64,000 bases of DNA from assembly GCA_028583605.1 (NCBI GenBank), contig CM053330.1:27416598-27480597 (forward strand), written 5' to 3'. Origin of the DNA: Dastarcus helophoroides. Taxonomy: Eukaryota > Arthropoda > Insecta > Coleoptera > Bothrideridae. Positions 45,600 through 55,205 of this stretch are shown piece by piece. The notes below the pieces were generated by a model, which had not been told where the DNA came from, searched no databases, and was given only the letters and a program-made list of their open reading frames with translations. The position numbers and the translations under genes are program-made. Position 1 is the stretch's first letter, and every line of letters starts with the position of its first letter.

Positions 45600-46055
45600 G
45601 CTAGCGTTGACATATTTTTTATAAACAACAACCTAACTGCTAACCAACATTAATATGCTTCAAAGTTAAATAAACCAGTGCGTCGTATCGTTATTTATTT
45701 TTTAGAATTAATATTTTAGTTTGAGTCTTTTGTGTTCACTGTAAAAAGTGTATAAAAATAAAAATACTTATTCGCCAAAATAACTAATAGATATTTGTTG
45801 CGATGTTTCCCCCTGACCAGTCCTTACGATTGCAGTTGGTGAGTGGATGATAACATGATAAGCGTCTGTTGCCGTAAAGTTTTTAATGTGGTCAGTAGTG
45901 CCGGAGTTTTGGTGGTCAATGGGTTGATTTGGGTCTATTTAAAAAAGTCGAATAAATTTTTTTTTCCATTTTCTGTCTTTACTAAGTCTTCCGAACACGT
46001 AGTTAAAATTAATGCCATTATGACTGAATCATCCTTTACAGACAACCATTAAAAC
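45600..46055 (+). repeat. Partner of the 32990-33545 repeat
   Basis: Contains ACAACAACCTAACTGCTAAC, GATAACATGATAAGCGTC and TTTTTTTTTCCATTTTCTG in the same order as the left copy. Diverged by substitutions and indels. Confidence 0.65.
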
Positions 46056-47540
46056 TGAAATATCACTGATTTAAAAATAACTATGTTTTATAAGCATTGT
46101 TTTCCAAACGCTATGTCTAAACAGATAAATGCATCACCGGAGTTCAAAAAATCATGGGCGAAATTAAATTATTCGGGGGCTAAAAGTCCTCCTTTTATTT
46201 TGTCAAATTTATGGTTCTTCCGAGCGATTTTTACCTTTTTTTCTAAATTACTACTTCAAAATCGAAACTTGTTTAAGTTTTTCTCTCAACATTTTTGATA
46301 TATTTTTTTTAAATTGTAACTTTCTTATATAATGAATTTATTTAAATTTTGACCAATTCATCTTATTATTTATTAAATTTTAAACTTAAAAATTTCGATT
46401 TAAAAATTTTATGTTAAGGCTTACAAATTTCCCATTTTTTCCTCTAAAATGTCCATTATCAACTTTTTATAGATTTTTGCTTTTCTTTTCCTATGTTAAT
46501 TTAAAACATTAGATCATTTTTAAACTGAATATTTCAAAATTTCGATATTATTCTCAAAATTTCCGATTTTACCCTTTACTGTCTAAAATGTTCACTTCAA
46601 ACTCGAAATTTCGTATTTTTTTATATCTTGGAGAAGTACCTTGAATTATTTTTTATAAATTTCATCTCTTTTGACCGAAATTTTAAACTTTTTCTTCCCA
46701 AAGGTATAATTTTTAGTTTTTAAACTTAAAATGGTGATATTTTCTGTATATTTTTATTTTTAAAATTTTGATTTGGTACCCAATTTTTTCCGACCCACTG
46801 ATTTGGTAAATTTAAATTTTCCCTCGAAATATTTAATCGCCTTTTAAACTTTCGATTTTAAATTAAAAAAGTAGTGAGATTTTTTAGAAATTTTCCATTT
46901 TTTTTTACAATATTCGACTTTAATTGCTTACACTCAATTTTGTCTTTCATAATTTCAATAAAAAAATTCTGAAAAAATTTACAATATTGCAAGTACTAGT
47001 GTTTCAGCTACTGGAAAAAGGTCAATAATTCAAAGCTAAATTAAAAATTTTGATAAAAAAGTCGAAATGTTTTTATCGAAAGTTGTAACAAAATTTCACT
47101 GTAAACATCCGAAATTTTTAAATTTAGGTGATTTCGATAATTATATCAAAGCCACCATAAAGTTATAAATGTTGAGGTTATTACAGAACATTTAGAATGA
47201 AAATAAATTGATAATCTAAAATCAGAATTTTATGAGGAAAGTTAAAACTTTCAAAAAAACAGCAAATATTAATTGAAAAATTTTAAGTTCATAATTGAAT
47301 TAACAAAATAGAAAAGTCTAAATTTGAAGCTACAAAAATATTTAAATTTTCAAAAAAATATTGATATCTTGATATTTTAACTAAAACTTCTGAAAAAAAT
47401 TTGACAACTGAAAAGTAAACATTTCAAATTTGAAATAGAAATTTTAAGTTAATGCTTTATAGTTTCTGTAAAAGGGGAAATTTCTCAAAATTTCTAAAAA
47501 ATCGCAATTTGGAAATAATGTTAAAACTTCTAGTATATCA
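46056..47540. repeat. TTTCGA/AAATTT-rich degenerate array, continuation
   Basis: AAATTTCGA, AAATTTTGA and TTTTAAACTT words dominate. No gene was recognised. Confidence 0.6.
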
Positions 47541-48210
47541 AACTCCACTCTACTCTACCCTGAATTATATCTTTATTGCTCTAGTCTTACTCTCACAAAA
47601 CGTTTACATTAACCTAACAGAGAAATAGGAGCCGCTGTATATCCATAATCTACTACTTACCATACCAATGTAAATCTTACTTTACTGGGCTGATAGTTGG
47701 TGAGTTCAAACCCCGCTGTCGACCACGCCTTTATTAATTCTATTATACGTATTACCCGTAGCTACATAATACTGTTAATATTAGAGCAGGCTGGTAACGC
47801 AAGTTAGTGTGTCAATAAACCCATAATTTTTCTCCCTATTTAAAATCGCTCAAAGCGCCTAAAAAAGTTTTCACTTTAAAAATGTCTCAAAACTTCGATA
47901 ACATTTTTGACGCCAAAAAAGTAATACCTGAAGCATGGTTTTATACATTTTTATTTTATAAGACTCTAATATTAATTTTGTTTTGTTTTCTCTAGTAAAT
48001 CTATTTCTTGAAATATTTTTACTAAAAATAATCAGTTGACAAGTACTTATTTATCATTTTTAATTGTTAGACTGTTTTATGTAATATTAAAATTGTTTTT
48101 AAACGCCTGAACCGATGTTGCAAATGCAGGGTCCGCCCAAATTATTTAAACTTTCCCATGAACCATAACGCATTTAAACTGCATTTAAAACGGGATCAAC
48201 CTTCATCAAG
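47541..48210. other. Spacer with a possible SINE-like B-box word
   Basis: GGTGAGTTCAAACCCCGC at 47699-47716 is close to a polymerase III B box, but I cannot find a matching A box or a tRNA cloverleaf upstream. The remainder is AT-rich. No gene was recognised. Confidence 0.3.
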
Positions 48211-48214
48211 CAAT

Positions 48215-48405
48215 TTTACGGAATTCGATAAATTCCGGTTTGCTGCTCAGATGCTCGCATCGGGGAATCCCCTCGCGCTGGTCCGCATTATCCAGATACC
48301 TATGTAAATAGGTGCCATAAAGCTTCGGAGGATTACGGTTTACAAATTGCATTAATCGTCGCTCAAGTTCAAAACTGGATTAAGTGTTTTGGGGGCATTC
48401 GTAAA
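48215..48405 (+). repeat. Partner of the 27571-27760 segment, in more GC-rich form
   Basis: Same order of shared words as the copy at 27571. Here CpGs are kept where the other copy has TpG or CpA (for example GGGGAATCCCCTCGCGCTGG against GGGGAATCCCTTTGGTGG), which suggests decay by CpG loss in the left copy. Confidence 0.58.
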
Positions 48406-49550
48406 CTGACTGGAATATCAAAGTGTCCTTATCATTGTTTAAAAAGATTTTTTCCTATTATTTGGAAATATTTCGGGCTGTTTACCGTTGACATTTTAAA
48501 TGTTAGAAGCGCTTATACGATTACGATAATCTTTTGAGAAATTTCCCAACAAAAGAAGTTTTTATTAAATTTCGTTTTAACTTTATGCTTCAATCTGATA
48601 ACTTTTGATTGAATACAACGAACATTCTAACAAACATGCCAAATAGCCTATGAATTTATTCAACGGAAAATACATTTCCTCGATTTCCTTAACTTTCTAA
48701 AACTTTCAACGATCCTAGGATATTGCACATTAAACGACTTTTTCCAGAGAAGCGAGTCCTGTAAACGTCTGGCATAAATCGCTACTCAAAGCAGATGAAA
48801 AGATTATTATCCGTATTATTATGCTCCTCGTCTGAGGAGTAACTTCGTCACTTCAACGGACACATACTGCCGGCGTTGGCTGAGTTCCCATCCATCTAGA
48901 CAATAAACCTAACGTGGAAACTAAATTAAACATTTTCGTTACATTTGCAAAGCAGCTTGTTTCGCTCTGTATTAGGAAACTTTGAAAGTTTTCGAGCGTA
49001 AACAAAGTTTTGCTTTTAAAATCGTCTTGAGAGAGTTGCCGTCTTGTGTTTGTCAAAAGTTTTGGGAAAATTACGAGCATCAGGATGAGAGATTTCTCAA
49101 GTGCACTGAATCTTAATCCTGACCAAATGGTCACGTATGATAACTTTTATCGCTAATTATGGCGCAACTGCAAAGCAATTTCATCATATGTGATCCAGAT
49201 AAATATATCAGGAGTTCGGGAACGATAGAATTTTTTAGGATTAAGTTTTTATTCTAATTTTATTATTGGGTTTTGTTCCTCCAAATTTATACTTATGCAG
49301 ATGTACGCTTGCGAGCCTCTTTTCTTATCAGAAATTTATAGTTTTTTAAACAACTCATGGGCTTAACAATTGTGTGTTTAGTAAAATAGTGGGAAATATT
49401 TTGTCAAATCGCTTATTATAGTACATCAGAAGTTCCGGGAAATTTCAGCTTTCGAAACATTTTGATTTATTCTAATTATAAGGTTTTCCTCTCTATATTT
49501 AAGAGAGTAAATAACTCTTTTCTAAGCAGTTCTTCTATCTCGTCTCTCAA
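48406..49550. other. GC-balanced single-copy-like DNA
   Basis: Mixed composition without strong repeats. No frame above chance, and no recognisable protein. This could be intronic or regulatory sequence. Confidence 0.35.
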
Positions 49551-49645
49551 CCATTACTAAAAACTGCTTTATCTAATATTGCCCAAAAGTCTTCAATAGG
49601 GCATGCCTGAGAAACATTTGTAGGACTATCATTTTTCGATATAGA
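49551..49645 (-). pseudogene. C-terminal scrap of a Tc1/mariner-type transposase
   Basis: The minus strand reads SPTNVSQACPIEDFWAILDK followed by AVFSNG and stops. P-NVPQ-RPIEDFWAIL is the block containing the last catalytic acidic residue (the E of IEDFW) in a group of insect Tc1/mariner-like transposases. Only about 32 residues are readable; neither upstream catalytic blocks nor element ends were found. Confidence 0.55.
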
Positions 49646-49880
49646 TTTTTTAAAATGGGTCTGAAAATATTAATGGAAGAGTAGACAATTTTAAAAAAGT
49701 TGAATTTTTGACAAAGTACTTGAAACATTTAGTTTATCTATTTTAAGTTATTATAATTAAAACTTAGACAGTTTTCAGCTCAGATTAGTTTGGATTGTAG
49801 GACGAGTACTTTATCATACTTATGAAGCCTATTAAAGCAAGCACAGCTAGACACTTTATTCCTTACATTTCTGTTTGACG
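49646..49880. other. AT-rich spacer
   Basis: It may include a decayed upstream part of the transposase scrap, but I cannot read it. Confidence 0.3.
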
Positions 49881-50236
49881 TAAGTGTCAACTATCCTGAT
49901 AGTGCATTTACACTAGGCTCTTGATTCCGTACATGTCTGTCTGACATAAAATATATTAATGTCCTATAAATCTCTTATTTTGAGATAGGAAAGGACACGT
50001 CCGCTCTACCAAGACTTTTAGGACATTAAACGTTGAAAGGATCACGGGTGTTACAGGATAACGCTATCGCTCGACGTACGGTCGAAGTACGCTGTCGACC
50101 TCGGTGCATTATTATCCTAACATAACATTCTTGGTACCTTAATAGCTATAAGTGTCAGGTATCCTGAGAGAAGCTATCTGAGACTCTCAGCTGTGTAAAT
50201 AAACTTGGATAGCTTCGTCAGAATAGTTGACACTTA
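49881..50236. mobile_element. 356-bp MITE with 20-bp inverted ends
   Basis: TAAGTGTCAACTATCCTGAT at 49881 is mirrored by the complement of 50217-50236, TAAGTGTCAACTATTCTGAC. Outer TA bases on both sides are compatible with a TA target. A third copy of the end motif, TAAGTGTCAGGTATCCTGA, lies inside in direct orientation at 50147. No coding frame was seen. A DNA transposon of unknown family. Confidence 0.7.
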
Positions 50237-51344
50237 TTTCACTTATTTCTACCGTAAACGCATCGTAAGAAGTAGAATTGGCCTAAAATTGACATAGGTT
50301 AAGGTCAAACAATTATTTATTATGTTATGTTTCCATTGAAATATATATTCTTTTAAATTCACATTTTATTTTAGTGTATACTTTTATGTTGTAGGCATTG
50401 TTCATTCCCTGATTATGCAATGTCAGTGAAATATTAACAACAATTGCCCCAGGATCAGAGAATATTCAATATGTTTTAATTTAAAATATCCCTTTTAATG
50501 AATTCGTTATGTACTATCGACATATTATTGCGCATATTTTCATTCAATAAAGTCTCAGATAAAATAATTATCACAAATTTAATTTCGTACGTAATATATC
50601 AGCACATTTCATAAATTCTGTAAAATTAATTTTGTTGTTATTTTTGCATATAACATTCCGTTTATCTAGCGATTAATTACGTTGAATATGTATTTAGTTT
50701 GTCAAAATCACGTTTTACTACACATCAAACAACTATTTTTTATTTTTTTAAATTTATTCGCAATGTGAAATATTTTCAATTACTGCATTTAAAATAAAGT
50801 TACACAACAACAAGGATTATCCTCATCTTGACGAAAAATTGTCAAACCTTTCTATTGAAAACTAATTTATTACGTTCATGAATTTTGAGAAGGCTTTTAG
50901 GGAAAAGTAGTGACACTATACTTTGTTCACCCAACAGATATAGTTACGCCACTCTTTCTCAAAAAACATGATAATAAAATGCGATAGTAAAAAATATCAT
51001 AAAAAATAAAATTGAATAGAATTGTACAAAAAATTAACAAATAGTTATTTAAAATTATTCTTTATTTAATGCAACTAGTGTCACAGTAAAAATGTCATAA
51101 AAAAGTAGAAAATGTATACAAAATGACAAATCTTTGCATGAAAATATTTTAATAAATTCACTAAATTTTGGAAAATAAAAACATCTTACCAAATATGATG
51201 CTGGATAAAAAAGTAAACAAACTGAGTAAACCAATAGTTGTATGTTTGGTAAATTGATGGAAGATATTTAAAATAATCTCACTGATTTTAGACATAACCT
51301 TAAGGTGTGTTTTTGGTGAAAAGGTGAAACATCTTTTGCGTAAG
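50237..51344. other. AT-rich spacer with one shared 43-bp word
   Basis: 50924-50966 (TGTTCACCCAACAGATATAG...) matches 17803-17845 with a few changes. No gene was recognised elsewhere in the stretch. Confidence 0.45.
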
Positions 51345-51465
51345 AGCTCAGATTTTTGTACTTTTTTTTTTCGGGGAAACAAAATTTTCCTAGACTTATT
51401 AAAATAGACTTGAGAACTATGGTTTTGTAAAGAAAATAATGCCACCTTGCTCTGACCTGAAGCTG
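51345..51465 (+). repeat. Left flanking direct repeat of the split LINE
   Basis: TTTTTTCGGGGAAACAAAAT and AAAATAATGCCACCTTGCTC recur in the same order at 55087-55205, beyond the LINE. The two repeats are about 115 bp long and diverged. They may be an unusually long target duplication or two copies of an older repeat. Confidence 0.55.
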
Positions 51466-51469
51466 AAAC

Positions 51470-53456
51470 ATACACATATAGGGTTAAAAACTATTGAATG
51501 TATTCTTTTATATAAATGCACAGATATAAATCGACTTTTACTTGTGTTTTTGGTAAAGTGGTTATCTCTCCGTAACCTTCGATCACCTACAGACGAATTA
51601 TCCAAACGCCGAGGTTGTCTTTCTCGGTGACATCAACGTACACAACATCCCTTGGCTAAGGTTTTCTTTTCGAACTGACGACGCGGGAAGGGTGGCACTT
51701 GTGGACTATTGCAATTAATTGAGGAACCCTCAGGAATTCCTGATGTAGATACCTATTAACCTAAACTACTCGATTTTTATCTTACAAATTCTCCAAGTCC
51801 GTATAAAATCACTGTAAAATCACTGCTTGGAAATTCCCATCACAAACTTGTAGCAGCCTCTCGCTCGTGTCATATCTCACCTTTTCAGACATAGTCCCGG
51901 ATTTGGCACTTTAACTCTGCTAACTTGGAAGAATTAAGAGACTTCTTTGCGCCTTTTCCATTGAAAGAAGACTCCTTTAACTCAGATAAGCCTTCGTCAG
52001 TCGCCGAATTCATCACTGAAACTATCCTGATTCGTATAAAATGCTTAATTCCCCATTCCCAAAAGAAGTCTGCCTCCAGTAGATCTCAGGTTAGCAAAAA
52101 ATGTGCTTGGCCGTGACGAAGCAAAAAGTGATTTCGATCGTAAAATACGCCGAAGCTTATTAACTCTCTGAACGGTTCCAGATTTTTTTGAAGATTTAAA
52201 AGGTCGATTAAAAAGAATTTTACATTTTCAAATGTGGCTAATTTGATAGCCTTAATGTTTGCTAAAAATTCCAACCTTGATTCTCGAAACGCAGAACCAG
52301 CCATTCTTTCTAAGGTTAGCACGTCGCTGCCTGAAGTTGTTTTTAGACAACGCACAGTCAGGAAAATTCTTCTCGAGCTCGACACCTCGAAAGCTTCTGC
52401 GTGATGGTATCCCCGCTATTGTTATTAAGAAGTGCGCTCCAGAGTTGACTCCTATGCTAAGCAAATTGCTCACACACTCTTACACTCTTACAACACAGGT
52501 GTATTCTTTAACCTCTGGAAATCTGCTAGGGTGCCTATCCCTATAAAGGGAAAGAAGAATCTGGCCAACAGCTATCGCCCTTTATCTTTGTTGCACGTTA
52601 TATCTAAAGTGATGGAAAAGATTATCAACATCGAGATTCTCAAATATCTAAAGGAGAATAGAATCAGCTTGGGTAGGCAATACGGTTTCAGACACCAACG
52701 CCCAACTGGCGATCTACTGGCATACGTTACTCATATCTGTGACTGAGCTATGAAAAAACATAGTGAGGCTAGGATTGTGGCATTGGATGTCTTCTCAAAA
52801 GCCTTTGACAGAGTCTGGAAATGATCTCTTCTCGTTAAATTAACATCTTATGGTCTTTCTCCTGGACTCTGTCATTTGATAACCAGTTGTCTCGCTGACA
52901 TATCTATTCAGGTCGTCGTCGATGGCATCTCATTCGAGATATTTGCGATTAATGCAGGAGTGCCTCAGGGGTCTGTCCTGTCTCCTACTTTGTTTTTGGT
53001 ACACATAAACTCAGCTTCAATAATAATAGTAGCTTGGTGTCATTTTTTTCCCCGACAAACCATTATCCGTCGATGCTTCAGATCGGTTAACGGAACAATA
53101 GATACAGATGATTGATTGGAATCTCGAACTCATTATGAAATGGAATAAGAAAAATCTGGTCGACTTCAATGCTTGCAAATCTCAGGCCGCGGTTTTCTCT
53201 AATAAAACATCAAGGGATAATGCAACAAACATACAAATAAACGGTAAAATCTTTCCAATGATATCTAATCTATTTATCTTTTCTTAAAAGAATCATGTGC
53301 GCGCCGTTGCCAAGTCCGCCTCCCAGAAGGTAGGCTTTTTTTAGAGCTAAAAAGTACTTCACATTTCATCAAATACTCACACTATACAAAGCTCCAGTTA
53401 GGACAACACTAGATTACTGTTCTCATGTTTCGATTTTAGCCCCAAAGCACACTTTA
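51470..53456 (+). mobile_element. CR1/L2-type LINE, 5' segment, interrupted by mariner
   Basis: In order on the plus strand: VVFLGDINVHNIPWLR (endonuclease, about 51610-51660), LEELRDFFAPFPLKED with AEFITETIL and IPHSQKK (linker, 51925-52080), NLANSYRPLSLLHVISKVME (RT, 52561-52620), ALDVFSKAFDRVW (motif A region, 52780-52815) and INAGVPQGSVLSPTLFLVHI (motif B region, 52950-53010). Stops and frameshifts separate these. The expected FADD or YADD motif is lost at about 53050-53070 (HFFPRQTII). The sequence resumes after the mariner at 54649. Confidence 0.83.
52432..53115 (+). pseudogene. Reverse transcriptase of the split LINE
   Basis: Two frames (52432-52746 and 52876-53115) carry RT blocks: VPIPIKGKKNLANSYRPLSL, QYGFRHQRPTGDLLAYVTHI and then INAGVPQGSVLSPTLF. 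Between them a TGA at 52744-52746 and a TGA near 52822 interrupt the motif A region. The catalytic aspartate pair is gone. The element class reverse-transcribes its RNA at a nicked target; this copy is inactive. Similarity to CR1/L2-like enzymes is by recalled motif pattern. Confidence 0.78.
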
Positions 53457-54646
53457 ACAGTTCATTCAAAAAGTCCTTAGGATGACACATAGATGGCGTT
53501 ACTAGAATTTTTTCCATATAATTTTTATTTAGTACTAACCTTCAAACGATACGTGTATAAATTTGACAGCAATCTGACTATTGATTCGTGGGTTATAGCA
53601 TTTTGTGTGAGGTAACTTTTGTTTTTGAAAAAAAAATGAAAAAAAGTGAATTTCGAGTTTTGATAAAGCATTGCTTTTTGATGAAAAAAAATACAATGGA
53701 AACCAAACAATGGCTTGATAAACATTATCCGAACTCTGCTCCATCAAGACAAATGGTAGAGAAGTGGATTGCTGAATTTAAACATGGTCGTACCAGCAGA
53801 GCGCAGTGGACGCCCAAATGAAAAAAAATCCACAAATTGGTTATGAACGATCCCAAATTAAAGATGCATGAGCTAGATGACATTGTAAAGGTATCAGATG
53901 GTAGTGTTTTTACCATTTGACACAAACATTTGGGTATGCGAAAGCTCTGTGCAAAGTGGGTGCCGCGTGAGCTCACAGCCGACCAAAAACAACAACGAAT
54001 CGATACTTCAGAGGAGTGTTTGGCGCTGTTAAACCGCAATTAAATGAAATTTTATGTGATAGCATTCGAAGAACCGAATCCAAAGCGAGCAAAGACGCAA
54101 CAGTCGGCCGGTAAGGTGATGGCTTCTGTATTTTGGGATGCGAACGGAATAATATTCATCGACTATCTCCAAAAAACAACCATCAGCAGCAGCGACTATT
54201 ACTGTGCACTTTTGAATCGATTGAAGGCTGAAATCGCAAAGAAACGGCCACATTTGCAAAAGAAAAAAGCGTTGTTTCATCCTGATAATGCATCGTGTCA
54301 CAAATCGATGAAAACGATGGCAAAATTGAATGAATTGGGCTTCGAATTGCTTACCCACCCACCGTATTTTCCAGATTTAGCCCCCAGCGACTTTTTTCTG
54401 TTTTCAGATCTCAAGAGAAAATGCTTGTTGGAAAGAATGTTAAATCCAATGATGAAGTAATTGCTGAAACTGAGGCCTATTTTGACGAGAAAGAGAAATT
54501 TTACTATAAAAATGGTATCGAAAAGTTTGAAAATCGCTACACTCGTTGTATCGCCCTTGAAGACAACTATGTTGAATAATAAAATTGAGTTTTGTCAAAA
54601 TTTTGTTTTTTTATTACTTATCCTACGGACTTATTGAATGACCTGG
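53457..54646 (+). mobile_element. mariner transposon nested in the LINE
   Basis: TA dinucleotides at 53455-53456 and 54647-54648 flank ACAGTTCATTCAAAAAGTCC on the left and, inverted, CCAGGTCATTCAATAAGTCC on the right, an inverted repeat of about 27 bp. The 1190-bp interior encodes a mariner transposase relic. The insertion splits the LINE between the readings PKHTL and RRVIRLIDDESL, so mariner arrived after the LINE. Confidence 0.92.
53636..54579 (+). pseudogene. mariner transposase, internally deleted and frameshifted
   Basis: The N-terminal helix-turn-helix region begins KKSEFRVLIKHCFLMKKNTM with ETKQWLDKHYPNSAPSRQMV. After a stop at 53819-53821 other frames give LKMHELDDIVKV and RKLCAKWVPRELTADQKQQR. 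At about 54041 the segment with the first catalytic Asp (usually MDETW) is missing. A frame from 54044 then gives KRAKTQQSAGKVMASVFWD, FHPDNASCHKSMKTM (second Asp) and PYFPDLAPSDFFLFSDLK (third Asp). A one-base shift near 54430 leads to NDEVIAETEAYFDEKEKFYY and the stop at 54577-54579. The D,D34D enzyme needs all three; this copy is dead. Confidence 0.9.
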
Positions 54647-54648
54647 TA

Positions 54649-55096
54649 GCTTTTTTGGATTCAGTTTAAAGAAGAGTTATTCGTCTAATTGATGACGAAA
54701 GTTTGACCGATTCTCTCGAAACACTAGAGCACAGGAAGATGTTGGTGATTTATTTCTTTTCTACAAGTACTTTCACGGGAGATGCTCTTAGGAACTAATA
54801 GAATTGATCCCCCCAAGGGCAAGATTTTTGAGGCATACAAGACAGTCGGAGGTAGCAAATTCCTGTGCGGTCCAGCTTAACACAGTGTGGACTTCTGCCT
54901 ACGGAGGCTCTTTTTTCTATAGAACTTTGAAGCTATGGAACTCGTTACCGAAAGGAATTTCTCCTAAAAATTACAACCTATCCTTGTTTAAGAAGGCGGT
55001 TCATCGCCATGTATTCTTGCTTCCGCATCCTAATCTCACTGCTTTGGAAGCCCTCTGCGAGTGGATTAAACTTAAAAAATATATATAAAAGAGCCA
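54649..55096 (+). mobile_element. CR1/L2-type LINE, 3' segment after mariner
   Basis: Continues with RRVIRLIDDESLTDSLETLE and, in another frame (54804-55088), VQLNTVWTSAYGGSFFYRTL, KLWNSLPKGISPKNYNLSLF and KKAVHRHVFLLPHP. These are the C-terminal blocks of ORF2 in this LINE type. The end is GGATTAAACTTAAAAAATAT near 55060-55085, matching the terminus of the fragment at 59268-59480. Confidence 0.82.
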
Positions 55097-55205
55097 AGGA
55101 TTTTTTCGGGGTAACAAAATTAAACTCGATTATTTAAATTTCAATTGGGAGCTGCCGTTTTAAAAATAAATAATGCCACCTTGTTCCGATCTAAAGTGGG
55201 AAGTA
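55087..55205 (+). repeat. Right flanking direct repeat of the split LINE
   Basis: TTTTTTCGGGGTAACAAAAT and AAATAATGCCACCTTGTTCC match 51345-51465 in the same direction. See the left partner. Confidence 0.55.

Noticed and set aside
47680..47740. Possible tRNA or SINE head (GGTGAGTTCAAACCCCGC)
   Set aside because: There is no acceptor stem, anticodon arm or A box that fits. Only a B-box-like word is visible.
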